Assembly: GCA_036417435.1 (NCBI GenBank)
Contig: CM070902.1
Location: 141,101,886-141,165,885, forward strand
Direction of reading: 5' to 3'
DNA length: 64,000 nucleotides
DNA from: Inia geoffrensis
Lineage: Eukaryota > Chordata > Mammalia > Artiodactyla > Iniidae
The notes under the pieces were generated by a model, which saw only the letters and a program-made list of their open reading frames with translations, made no database searches and was not told where the DNA came from. Shown piece after piece: positions 21,995-33,812 of the stretch. Every line of letters starts with the position of its first letter. Position 1 is the stretch's first letter. Position numbers and translations under genes: made by a program.

Positions 21995-24750
21995 TAAAGT
22001 ATATGTATGTATTACCTTAAGAGAAATTTTAAAAATCATAAATTTTAAAAAGGAAAAAGCAGTGTATCACTTTTAGTCAGTATACAGAAATATGTCATGA
22101 TTTGAAGCTCTAGTTTATTTGCTATGACACCTTCCTGCTCATACTCCTTAGACTATTGTGGGATTGGTGGTAGTAAAGCTTTAAGTAAGGTATTCAATTA
22201 TTGTTTACCTTAAGTATTTTATTTGTCATTAAAAAAATTGAGAATCCAAAACTTTTCTGTTTTGGAAGTGAGGCACGTAGGGAAAAAAGAAAACTGTTCC
22301 CTTCACTTCACTCTCAAAAATGTTTCTAGATTTTCCTTAGGCCCTTGACATTATGATTCATCACTGAAAATAAGTAACCAATGAATAAAAATGGACTGTA
22401 AAACTCAAATTATATGAAAAAAAGATCAAATACTATTTTGCTAATTAAAAATTTAACAAGTTATTTCACAGATTATTAATGTTGTTTTCCCCCTATATTA
22501 TTATACTTCTCAAATAAGAGGATGGAATGATGAACTGGTAAAGAGGAGGAGAAGGAAGTGGGAGGGAATTAGGTGCTTTGGGTACAGAAATCACTATTCC
22601 CTATACTTCCAAGAGGGATTGAGTTCTTTTTCCTAAATGATTTTCCAGAAGAAATATACTATATATTATTTAAAATTTGTTTGCAACAGGAATTCTAATT
22701 TTTCTGAATGTAATTGCCTATCACAAAGCCAATGAAATATATATTTTAGGCCAAAGAGAAAATTGGTGTTGTTTCTACTATGTTGGTGGCAGAACCCAGG
22801 CAATTTCAAATAAATTTTATTTTTTTTAATGCAAAATTTTATTGCCAAGCTTTATGCCTAAAATCTAGACAATTACACTCCAGGATTTCAACTAATGAAT
22901 ACCACATGTTAGACTCAATAACTTCAGCTGCAGGGTAGAGAATACTGTGTTAAAGCCATTCAGATAATAAATAGCTATCTAGGTCCATTTCAGCTGGAGC
23001 AAGTCAACTGTATTGAACGTGAGTGAAACCTTAATCCTTTATAAGAGCATACCCAATTGGCAGACACTTTGACATGTAATACACGTTAGTTCACCATTCC
23101 GCCCCCATGGAATCATTTTATTCTTTGCTTGGGTCTGCATTTACTGCGAGCCCATCTCCAACCTCCTGAATCTGTCTTTGGAGTATCACTTACATGTACT
23201 TACAAAACATACATTTTTAAACAGACACATGAATAAGAATGGCTCTAGTTTTTCGAAAGTGTTTGTTTGTCATTTTTTCTGTTTGTTTTACAAATATTAC
23301 ATGGCTTTCTTCTTCCCTCTGGGACTGCCTCTGGGTTCCCTTTCCCCATCCTTGGGACTTTGACAACTTTCCCCTCTTTGTTTCTGAAGTCTTATAAAAA
23401 CAGAGGAAAGAGAATATTACATGTTAGTATTGGACACAAAGGACACCTGGGGCTTGCTTTGGCTCCAGAATTTTTTTAAAAACTCAAGAAATGAAGAGAG
23501 ATAGGCAGACATTTCTCTGAGAGGGCTGCCCTGCTGTAGGGGTTATTCTCCTGGGACAAAGGCTTGCTTTTGAAAGCTGGCCTTGGGAAGCAGCAACAGG
23601 AAATGCAGAAAGGAATAAATCTGTCAGACTCATGTTTCTTTCTGTTTTACAGTGGAGTTGTTTTTGTTTTCTTCCCCCTCCCCTTGGATGAAAGCCAAAT
23701 TTCCCTGTGGCTGGTATGAATCCCTTAACCAGAAACAGTGAGGGGGCCGGTTGGGGGGCAGCGGTAGAGAACCACAAGGCTCTCCAAGTCCTGGCTGAGA
23801 CACAATTTTCTCTAACCATAGTGATGAGGGGAATTTCAGACTTTTAAAACATGGTTACTTCCTTAACCAGCATTTCTATCATACTTTTTACCATGTTACG
23901 ATAAACTAATATCATTTTGTTCAAATTTTGAAATATATATTATATAAGTTATAAATATTTTAAATATATATAATATTATAATATATACTAATATTCTATA
24001 ATATTTTATGTATATTTCAAAATTTGAAGAAAATTAAATTATATACATAATTATATGATACACATGAAGAATATTCTTTTGGGCTATGTATTCATTACCT
24101 TATACACATCAACACTAGTCAAAAACAATTCTAGAAGATATTTAGATCACCTTTTTAAAACGGAGAAAACTGGATTAATGAGGGAATAAGACTGGATAAA
24201 GTCTGTAAAAGTACTGGGGAGGTGGGATTCCACGAAGCCCTTTAAGATGCAAGTGCATTTCTTTTCTCTCCATCAGTGGTTTCTAAATGGGCCTCCAAGG
24301 AGCTCTTGGAGCTGCCCTGCTGGGGGAGGCCAAGTGAGGGTTCAGCTCACCCCATCGTGACCCCTCCCCTCCAGAACACCACCAAGGTTTACCTGTTTTA
24401 TTTGTTTATGCTTCTGTGTGACATTTTGAAGGATAATGGATTCCAAGTCCTCTCTCTTCTCCTGTTTTAAGACCTCTGTGTTACCCCATGCTTAGCAATA
24501 ATTTAGGTAGTTTCAACATGGAGCAGATCTTTGCCTTTTACAGAATGACTCTTTGACGCTTGTCTCATTTGTTAGTGACCCTGTGGTCATTTGAAATTTT
24601 GCTGAAGCACAAATCTGAACTTCAGTGCTGGGAGGCTGCTTGGGAGCTAGTCAATTAGCTTAGTGAGAGAGCCTGCTTTAAAACATAGACCTGCAGCTCA
24701 TCTTGGCTTTGCTGTTTATGGTAAGCTGGGCAGATGGTATCATCTTGGTT
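21995..24750. other. Repeat-poor unassigned block with an AT-rich core
   Basis: About 2.75 kb without a named transposon. Positions 23930-24060 are nearly pure A/T with dyad-like 'atatat' runs. The reverse frame at 23484-23819 (111 codons) and forward frames at 23178-23479 and 24276-24470 lack domains. No convincing exon. Confidence 0.45.
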
Positions 24751-24754
24751 TTAG

Positions 24755-24966
24755 GTCAGGGGTTAGCAAATTTTTTCTATAAAGCACCAGATAGTAAATA
24801 TTTTACGTTTGGCAGGCCACACAGGATCATGGTTGAATCTTCTTCCCACACACTCTTTTTTTTACAACCTCTAAAAATATAAAAATTATTTTTATGTGGA
24901 GAGAGTTCTTAAAAAAATAGTCCAAGGGGGCTGTATTTGGCCCATGGGCATGGCTTGTCAACTCCC
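24755..24966. mobile_element. hAT-Charlie MER element
   Basis: 'aggggttagcaaattttttc', 'ataaagcaccagatagtaaa' and 'atttggcccatgggcatggc' are the start, body and end of a non-autonomous hAT-Charlie element. The interior (about 24840-24920) is diverged and A-rich. Confidence 0.75.
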
Positions 24967-24974
24967 CTTTTTGG

Positions 24975-25060
24975 TAATACTATCCTTACTTTTAACATTA
25001 AGCATTATAGCTCACAGAGGGGAAGTAATTAACCCAGGTCACAGAGCTCATCACTGTACC
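24975..25060 (-). mobile_element. MIR SINE relic, antisense
   Basis: 'attatagctcacagagggga' and 'taattaacccaggtcacaga' correspond to the reverse MIR core (cacagagaggttaagtaacttgcccaaggtcacac type). Confidence 0.5.
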
Positions 25061-25422
25061 TTATGTTATAATCTATTTCTTAAAAGATTTCCTTTCACAT
25101 TCCTCAGAAAAGTAGAAACAACAGTTTTTTTTGTTGTTGTTTGTTTTGGGTTTTCATTATCATTTTCCTTGAACCTCTTACTACAAGAAACACATCCATG
25201 AGAATGGCCCCATTTCTTAGAATCGTGATGAAAAACTAATATGAAACAGAACACAGAACCCAGGTTTGGTACCAGAATTTTGGTCTTGCAGGTGTCAGGC
25301 AACGACACTGATTCTGACAAACATCTCATACCTGGGAATAAAGTCACTTTTAAGTAAACTGCATTCAATTAACACATACTTTTGTTCACCAACCCTTAAA
25401 AACAAATTTAACAACATCAAAC
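25061..25422. other. Unassigned non-coding stretch
   Basis: No recognised repeat. Reverse frames across 25066-25368 have no domain content. Confidence 0.4.
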
Positions 25423-25436
25423 AAAAATTCCAGGCA

Positions 25437-25650
25437 GGGCTTCCCTGGTGGCGCACTGCTTGAGAGTCCGCCTGCCGATGCAGGGGACACGGGTTCGTGC
25501 CCCGGTCTGGGAGGATCCCACGTGCCGCGGAGCGGCTGGGCCCGTGAGCCATGGCCGCTGAGCCTGCGCGTCTGGAGCCTGTGCTCCACAACGGGAGAGG
25601 CCACAACGGTGAGAGGCTCGCGTACCACGAATAAAAAAAAAAAAAAAAAA
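25437..25650 (+). mobile_element. CHR-type SINE, full length, with perfect TSD
   Basis: Starts 'gggcttccctggtggcgcac', contains the B-box-like 'gggttcgtgccccgg', and ends in poly(A) after 'gtaccacgaat'. Flanked by a perfect 14-bp TSD aaaaattccaggca (25423-25436 and 25651-25664). Several CpGs survive (for example 'gtgccgcggagcggc'), consistent with a young insertion. The frames at 25295-25782 derive from it. Confidence 0.95.
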
Positions 25651-25889
25651 AAAAATTCCAGGCAAGGAGGTTCAGGGAGGAGCACGACACCTGGGCGCCT
25701 CCCTGAAACACCAGCCTCTAGCCTAAGCTTCAGAGTTTTTGTAGGTCACTTGTTCCCTCCCCTGGAAGCAGGGATGAGATGACGAGGGAATTGAGGCTCC
25801 TTCCCGAACCTGGTGGCTGGTTCGGTTCTCTGTAAGTGGGAGACAGTACTGCTCAGGGGTGCAAAGCCTGCCTGGCCTATGCCTGCTTC

Positions 25890-26045
25890 CTGGGTCTATA
25901 TTGCTTCACCGTTGTGTCACTGGGCAAGTTACTGAATCGAAATATTCTCAATGTCTTCTCCTACGTACCTGGGACCACGGCAGTATATCCCTCACATACT
26001 ATGTGGATTCAGTGAGATAATATATGTAAAGCAGTCAGCAGCAAG
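25890..26045 (+). mobile_element. MIR SINE relic, sense
   Basis: 'gtgtcactgggcaagttact', 'tcaatgtcttctcc' and 'ggattcagtgagataatata' followed by 'taaagcagtcagcagc' follow the MIR core order. Confidence 0.6.
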
Positions 26046-26530
26046 TGTGCACAAGTGTCAGTGCCTGTCTTTGTTTGCCGTTGCCACCCCTTCTTCCCAA
26101 CAGGTACACTAGCAGGCCTCCCGGCTGGCCCGCTTCAGACAGGCTTTTCAGCTGCCCTTTCTGCTTGACTTCCAAATACGGCTTCATCCCTTTATCATCA
26201 TTGTTGGTTTATTGGTTTTGGATTTTCCAACCTCCATATTCTGGGATCTCAAGACCAGACTGATGTCCTTTATTCCCAGTCCCAGTTCCTGCACTCCCAG
26301 AGGGAGTTAATGAAACTGAATTAAGTTAATATTTAGGTTAATTAAACAACCTAAGAACATGTAGTCAGGCTCCGCTAGGACACACATGCATAGAATATGC
26401 ATATGCCACACAGAATGGCATAAGTGATAGAGGACATGGGAAGGTTGTCCTAGAAATGAGGTGTGTGGTGGATTGACACTGGGCGAAATGGGAAGACTGA
26501 CGGTAAGAGGCCGTGTTAGCAATTTAGATT
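26046..26530. other. Unassigned non-coding stretch
   Basis: No recognised repeat. Short frames (26045-26263 forward, 26307-26522 reverse) have no recognisable domain. Confidence 0.4.
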
Positions 26531-26533
26531 CCA

Positions 26534-26712
26534 GAGCAGGGTTCCCCAGCCTGCCAAATCCTAAGCATTACCTCGGGTGTTTGGAACCTACAGATCCCCA
26601 GGCTGCAGCATAGACCTACTGAACTGGAGTCTGGAAGAGGAGAGCCTGGAATCTTTAGTTTTAAGAAGTCTCTCCAGTGAGTCTTCAGATGAGAAGTTTT
26701 GGAAATACTGTG
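26534..26712 (+). mobile_element. MER5-type hAT element
   Basis: 'gggttccccagcctgccaaa', 'attacctcgggtgtttggaa', 'acctactgaactggagtctg' and the end 'gagaagttttggaaatactg' fit a MER5A-like non-autonomous hAT of about 180 bp. Confidence 0.6.
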
Positions 26713-26931
26713 GCAACGCAAATGCTAATGTATTCAGACAGAGAAGCAGGGATGAGAACTGTTCCCATTAACTTTTAGGAGAAACAGCTGCTACCTCAGA
26801 GGCCTTCAGGTGAAGCAGGTGCTTGGAGGCTCCTCTGGATGCCTGGAAGCTGCAGGACCCTGTAAGAGGCAAATTTGCTCTTCTGTTCTCTGGGTGAATA
26901 GAATCTCTTTCTCTGTATATTTGTAGTATTG

Positions 26932-27105
26932 TGGTTTCAATCCCTGCTACACATTAGAACCACCTGGGAAACTTAACACATAGTAATTCCTGGACTCCAT
27001 TCCAGACCAATTAATCAGAACCTTTTCAGGTGGGACCCTGGCTTTTTTTTTTAATTCCTTAGTCATTCAGATGTTCCCAGAATAGAGAATTACTGCCTCA
27101 AGCAC
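26932..27105 (+). mobile_element. MER5-type hAT element
   Basis: 'ggtttcaatccctgctacac', 'ttagaaccacctgggaaact', 'ccagaccaattaatcagaac' and 'caggtgggaccctggc' match a MER5B-like copy. It is about 220 bp from the previous MER5 copy. Confidence 0.65.
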
Positions 27106-27109
27106 CTTG

Positions 27110-30100
27110 TGTGTACCTCTTGTATTCTAGGTATTATTTTTATTTTCAAACTTTATTAAGAATTTTACATGCACTCTGTTCTAGTTGTTTTTATACCCCA
27201 ATTATCTTTTAAAGGTTCAAAACATATGCTTTGGTTCATACCAGCTTGGGGGATGGGTATAACCGTGAGAAGAGTAGGTGCTTGGTTTTCCCTCCCTGTA
27301 TCGTGATTATACAACAAGGCTTAAGATAGTGGCTTGGAACTGTTTGTGAAACAGAAAAGCCCTTTCCTCAGAATAACGAGAAAGTGTACATATAAACCTC
27401 ACCTGTCTGGGTCCTCACCGCGGCTGCTGAGCAGTTGCAAGAGGGCCCCCGTGGGGCCTTGAAAAGCCCTGTTTGAAGGAACAGTTGGGCACAGGAAAGC
27501 TCTCAGCCCGACCCAAATCCTCTTCTGCAAAGAGTCCCAGACTGTAGGGAGTAGTATTCCTTAATGCGTGTTGCCTCCCAGGGGCTCTGGCCATGCTTCT
27601 GAGAGAGTCCTGCTCTCATGAATTACTGGCCACTGCTGTTGGTCTCTATCCTGTTTTCCACTTTGTAGCTCCAAGTCCTGTGAGGCATTCCGGTTGGTTA
27701 AGTGATGACTAAAGATGTCACAACAATTCAACCGTGAGGGCTTTTATGAAATCCACACCTTGAAAAAGTAAGCCCCCCGAATGGTTATGTCCTTTTAAAA
27801 TGATAGAACCTTTGAAATATCAAAATGGCTGGAGACTTGACTTTTTCCTTCCTTTCCTATTGACTGTTTACTTTAATCTTATACATTCAGATTGTCTTAT
27901 TGATTTCTAAAATACTAGGTACTCTGAAGCAAAGAATGTAATTATTCTCAAAGGTTAGGTGGCACCTATAAGCATGTCCTTTGGAAGGCTGGATATATGA
28001 ACACCAAATCCACGTTAACTGAAGAAACAGGAGCCACTGGGTTAATAAAACCAACGTCAAAGAGGTTAATACCACCTCCGCCAGCAGATTCACACATCTG
28101 CTTAATGGACCAGGGCTGGCAACTGTCACACTGAGACAAAACAGAAACAATATGTACATTTCAAATTGAATGTTCTGACCATAAAACTTAGAGCTGAAGC
28201 AACATTCTATTTACTATCACTAATAGTGTAGCTTCCCTTTGTCCTTCCTGCCAAAATAGGCTCCACCGCAAGGAGTCAATGGTTTTTTGTCAATAATTTT
28301 CTTTTATAATGATTGTGTTTCAGCTGCCAGTTGTAGCTACTTTAACATCCTTTATGTCCCATGTTGTTCCTTATTTTCTGAGGTGATGAGGCAATGACTT
28401 TGTTTATGCTGATTTGAGAAAAGCTAGGACACGTGTTGGTATTGTTATTAAGTACAACATTCATTAACCGTCCGACCAAAATCAGCTTATGAAAAACAGG
28501 AGGCTACATGTTTCAGATGTTGAATCAGGCAATCAACCTTTCACAGATCCAAATGGAAAGTATATTATGATTTCATGCTTCACTTTTTCTCTCACTTCCT
28601 ATAGTTTTCACATTTTTAAAAATGAAACTTCAAATGCTGTTTTGTGTCCTGCTGGTAAGTTTTTGTAGTAATTAGTCGCAGCATGACAGTTTCCTTTGTT
28701 TTCCGGTGTGCAGGCCTGCTTCTACTTTACAGCCAGGTGTAGCTTGGCTAGGTGGAGGTGGGGCCTGCGTTGGGCTCCTCGGAGACCCCTTACTTCCAAT
28801 GTGGGGTGGAAGGCGTGTAGATGGCGTGGATGTTCTGTGAGAAAGGCTGGTAACCTTGCCAGGAATGTGGATGCAGTAGGGGAGGGGAGTGGGGGGAGGT
28901 AATCTTGAAACTAAAGGCTGCCGAGTGGACCACTTGGCCTGGAAATCAAAGCCCCATCTCAGGAGGGATGTTCAGCTGAGAAAAGGGCTCGGGCTGATGT
29001 TGGTAAATCAGCAGGGAGGGCTGCAGGGTCCTGAGGGAACGGAGAGAGTGGATGTCAGCAGGGTGAGTCTGACCTGGTGCATAAAATACACCCTCACCTC
29101 GGAGGTTGGTAAGGACCCAGGGATACCCCAGTGTCTCCAGAAGAATGAAATTTTCTTTCCTGCATCCCAAGATGCCACCTTGGGGAAGAGGAGGGAAACA
29201 TTCTGAAAGACTGAGTTTTATCTGAGGAGAACTACTGCAAACCAAAAGCAGGCTCTGCTTAATGAGAAGTGACTGGACATTACTTTTCAGCGAGCTTAAA
29301 ATTCTCCTTTACCCATAAAGAGGATGGGGGTTGGTAAGCTAGATTAGATAACAGAAAAATATAGAAACTATATTTTCTTTGTATATCTCAGTGTAGTGTG
29401 AATAAATTGTGCCCCACTCACAGATACATAATTTGTCAAACGGAAAGAAGTGACCTTATAAGTTTGTTTCAAGAACAGATAAAGATTGGTATTTGCTCAG
29501 AGTTGATGACTTGGAAACTCAGGACGTTCTTAAGATGCTGTATTTTCGGACCTTTCAATTTATTAATTTTAGAGATTGTAACAGATACTGAGACATGGAA
29601 TGTATTATCCAGCCCCTTCCTTTTGCTCCTTCTCATGTCTCTCCAAGTGTTCTTCATCTCCGTCCCTTGCTCAGAGAGTGGTATGTCATTAAGCATGGGA
29701 AGCAGGCTTTCCACTGCAGTGACCACATCGTGGGGCCTCAAAGGAAAAGTTCCTTTTGAACACACTTAATAAATGACTCTCTGAGGCAGGACATCAGGAA
29801 AGATCCCACATATTTAACAGCAGATGATAAATTCTGGTAATTTACATCCATAGGTCACTCTAAGGACATTTCTGATTTATGACTTTGAACTGAGAAAAAT
29901 CTAACTCAATTCAGAATCTTAGGCAAAAAAGCACAGACGTAGCGCTCATGTCTGCCATCTGGTGGAAATAAGAGGTAAGTACAAGCCATACCTTTAGGAC
30001 GGAATGCAATTAAGATTGTAAACACTGCCTTCCTGATGCCTCTTGTTAAAATAAAATTCTTAAAGTCAGAGAAAAACAATTCCTTGAATTCTAAGTTTTG

Positions 30101-30925
30101 AAATGTAAGAATCTCCCTCATAGGATTTTTTTTTTGCAGTTGAGTTTTTTTTTTTTTTAATTAATGCACGTTTGGTACTTGAAAACAGGAGGGGCTGGAG
30201 TTTATATCAATAAAATAAGGATAAGAATGATACTCTCATGCTAGTATTTTCTTCTTTATAATTAAATTCTCTTTTGATGAAAATGTGTGGGAGTCAACTT
30301 AAAGAGGCAGAAATTTTCCTGAGGTTTAGAGTAAGGTTTGGGTTTACAGAGCAATGAAATTCAGGGTCAGAGAGGGTGGCCATCATCATTTTGGTGTTCC
30401 TGGGACTGAGGGGTTTCCCAGAATGTAGGACTTTCCGTGCCACAGCAAGGAAAGTCCCAGGCAAACTGGGATAGTCGGTAACCCTGGTACATTTTACCAA
30501 AAGAAGCTGTTTGGAAGTGGTGGTTTCAAACCGCATAAGGCAAAGTTGGCAAAGGATATTTGCATATATTTTCTACTCTTTTCACTTAATCTGTGTTAAT
30601 TCTCAGCAGATCTGTGCTTTTGTAAGAGTACAAGAGAGCCACTTTCTGATACACTGGGAAGGTGGAGGCAAACTTTCTATACAGGGGCATCGGGTGCTGA
30701 CTCAGCATTCCTCTATTTTCTGGAAGAGTTTGTATAGGTTTGGTATTATTTTCTCCTTAACTTTTTGTTTTTTGTTTTTTGGGGTTTCTTTTTTTCTCCT
30801 TAACTTTTTCACACAATTAATCAGTGAAGCAATCTAGACCACTGAGCTTTGATACACCAATGAGCTTTGGTAGTTTGTATCATTCAAACAATTTGTCCAT
30901 CTTAATTCTTGAATTTATTGGCATA
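27110..30925. other. Longest repeat-poor block of the window
   Basis: About 3.8 kb in which I recognise no transposon or exon. Open frames at 28696-29206 (forward), 28946-29245 (reverse), 29398-29769 and 29469-29765 (opposite strands of the same DNA), and 30511-30837 have no conserved motif. Oligo-T runs lie at 30125-30162 and 30770-30795. It is the best place to look for conserved non-coding DNA by alignment. Confidence 0.45.
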
Positions 30926-30960
30926 AGTTGTAAATCAACTATACTTCAATAAAAGAGAAT
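30926..30960 (+). mobile_element. Very short L1 3' terminus, sense
   Basis: 'ttgtaaatcaactatacttc' plus 'aataaaa' is identical in pattern to the L1 3' terminus at 3572-3596. Only about 35 bp are present, directly against the 3' end of an antisense L1, so the two L1s lie tail to tail. It could be an ultra-short insertion or the relic of a larger, deleted one. Confidence 0.6.
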
Positions 30961-31281
30961 ACAATATTATTAACAACAATCACCATGCTGCACATTAGGT
31001 CCATAGAACTTATTTATCTTATAACTGGAAGTTTGTACCTTTTGACCACCTTCACCCATTTTCCCAGTCTCCTGCTTAGCCCCAGTTGTCTCTGGCAACT
31101 ACCAATCTGATCTCTGTTTCTGTGAGTTTGGTTACTTTAGATTCCACATACAAGTGAGATCACACAGTATTTGTCTTTCTCTGTCTGACTTATTTCACTT
31201 AGCATAATGCCCTCAAGGTCCATCCAATGTTGTTGCAAATGACAGGATTTTCTTCTTTCTTATGGTTGAATAATAATATTC

Positions 31282-31285
<4 letters not shown>

Positions 31286-31321
<36 letters not shown>
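31286..31321. repeat. (TG)n microsatellite
   Basis: About 18 TG units at the L1 position that also expanded as CA at 2174-2209. Confidence 0.9.
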
Positions 31322-31324
<3 letters not shown>

Positions 31325-33615
31325 CATACCATGTTTTCTTTATTCATTCATCCATCAGTGGACACTTAGGGGTGTTTCTGTAGCTTGGCTATTGTAAATA
31401 ATGCTGCAATGAACATGGGAGTGCAGATACCTTTTCAAGATCCTGTTTCATTTCCTTTGGATATATAATCAGAAGTGGACTTTCTGGATCATGTGGTAGA
31501 TCTATTTTTAATTTTTTGAGGAAACTTCATACTGTTTTCCATGACTGTACCAATTTACACTTCCACCAATAGTGCACCAGGGTTCCCTTTTTTCCACAAC
31601 CTTGCCAGCAATTATCTCTTGTCTTTTTGATAGTAGCCATTCCAACAGGTGTGAGGTGATATCTCACTGTGGTTTTGATTTGCATTTCCTGCTGATTAAT
31701 GATGCTGAGCATCTTTTCATGTATCTGTTGGCCATCTGTATGTCTTCTTTGGAAAAATGTCTTCATAGTCCTTTGTCCATTTTTAAGTTTGATTTTTTTT
31801 TTTTTTTTTTTGCTATTGAGTTGTATGAATTCCTTATATATATTTGGATATTAACCTCTTATTGGATATGTGGTTTGCAAATATTTTCTCTTGTTTTGTA
31901 GGCTGCCTTTTCATTTTGTTGATCATTTGTTTTGCTGTGCAGAAGCTTTTAAGTTTGATGTAGCCACTTGTTTGTTTTTGCTTTTGTTGCTTGTGCCTTA
32001 GGTGTTATATACCAAAAAAAGATCATTGTCAAGTCCAATATCAAGGAGTTTTCCCCAAATTTTCTTCTAAGAGTTCTGTGGTTTCAGTTCAGTTCTCCAC
32101 TGAGTATTTTTGGCTCCCTTATCAAACATCACTAGACTGGTTTCAGGTCTTATGTTTAAGTCTTTAATCCATTTTAAGTTAATTTTTGTGGGGGGTGTAA
32201 GATAGGGGTCCAATTTCATTCTTCTGCATGTGGTTATCCAGTTTTCCCAGCACCACTTATTGAAGGTATTATACTGTTCCCACTGAGTATTCTTGGCTCC
32301 CTTGTCAAATACTAGTTGACTGTATATGTGGATCTTATTTCTGGGCTCTTTATTCTTTTCAGTTAGTCTATATGTCTTTTTAAATGCCAGTACCATACTG
32401 TTTTGATTACTATAGCTTCATAGTATAGTTTGAAATCAGGAAGTGTGATGCCTTTAGCTTTGTTTACTTTCTAAGGATTGCTTTGACTATTTAGGGTCTT
32501 TTGTGGTTCCATACGTATTTTAATAACAATAATTCTTCCAATCCATGAACATGGGATATCTTTCCATTTGTTTGTGTCTTCTTCAATTTCTTTCATCCAA
32601 GTCTTGTAGTTTTGAGTGTGGAGTTTTTCACCTCCTTGGTTAAATTTATTCCTAAATGTTTTATTGTTTTTGATGCTATTGTAAATGGGATCATTTCCCT
32701 TATTTCTTTTTCAGATAGTTCATTGTTAATGTATAGAAATGCTACTGATTTTTGTATGTTAATTTTACATCCTGCAACTTTACTGAATTTGTTGATTATA
32801 TCTAACAGTTTTTTGGTGGAGTCTTTAGGATTTTCTGTATATGAAACTGTGTCATCTGCAAATAGAGACAACTTCACTTCTTCCTTTCCAATTCTGATGC
32901 ATTTCATTTCTTTTTCTTACCTCATTGCTCTGGCTAGGACTTCCAGTTCTATGTTGAATAGAAGTGGTGGAAGTGGGCACCCTTGTCTTGTTCCTGATCT
33001 TAGGGGAAAAGCTTTTAATCTTTCATCATTGAGTATGATGTTAGCTGTAGGCTTGTCATATATGGCCTTTATTATGTTGAGATATGCTTCTTCTCTACTC
33101 AATTTGTTGAGCAGTTTTTGATCATGAAAGGATGTTGTATTTTGTCAAATGCCTCTTTTGCATCTACTGAGATGATCATATAATATTTATCTTTTAGTCT
33201 ATTAACCTGGTGTATCACATTTATTGATTTGCATATACTGAACCATCCTTGAATCCCAGGGATAAATCCCACTTGGTCATTTAATGTACTACTGAATTCG
33301 GCTTGCCAATATTTTGTTGAGAATTTTTGCATCTATATTCATCAAGGATATTGGTCTGTAGTTTTCTTGTAGTCTTCTTTTCCTTATCTGGCTTTGGTAT
33401 TAAGGTAATGCTGGCCTTGTGAAAGAAGTTTGGGAGTATTCCCTCCTCTTCAACTTTTTGGAAGAGTTTGAGAATAACTGGCATTAATTCTTTTTGAAAT
33501 GTTTGGTAGAATTCATCAGTGAAACTAACTGGTCCTTGGCTTTTTGTCTTGTTGTTGGTAGATTTTTGATTATTGATTTTATTTCCTTACTTGCTAATGT
33601 CTCTTCAGATTTTTT

Positions 33616-33812
33616 TTTTTTGCGGTACACGGGCCTCTCACTGTTGTGGCCTCGCCTGCTGTGGAGCACAGGCTCCGGACGCGCAGGCCCAGCAGCCATG
33701 GCTCACAGGCCCAGCTGCTCCACGGCACGTGGGATCTTCCCAGACCGGGTCACGAACCCATGTCCCCTACATCGGCAGGCGGACTTTCAACCACTGCGCC
33801 ACCAGGGAAGCC
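33616..33812 (-). mobile_element. CHR-type SINE, antisense, with TSD
   Basis: Reverse copy: 'gggcctctcactgttgtggc' at the poly(A) end and 'cactgcgccaccagggaagc' at the 5' end. The TSD ctcttcagatttttt occurs at 33602-33616 and 33813-33827. It sits in the old antisense L1. The forward frames in 33494-33900 are read-through of this SINE. Confidence 0.9.

Noticed and set aside
25295..25711. 138-codon reverse frame
   Set aside because: It reads through the SINE and its poly(A) on the opposite strand. Similar frames appear at every SINE copy.
28696..29206. Overlapping forward frames in GC-richer DNA as an exon
   Set aside because: No recognisable domain and no convincing acceptor/donor pair. The reverse strand is equally open at 28946-29245.
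29398..29769. 123-codon forward frame as a gene
   Set aside because: A 98-codon frame is open on the opposite strand over the same DNA, and neither has recognisable domains. Chance is the likelier reading.
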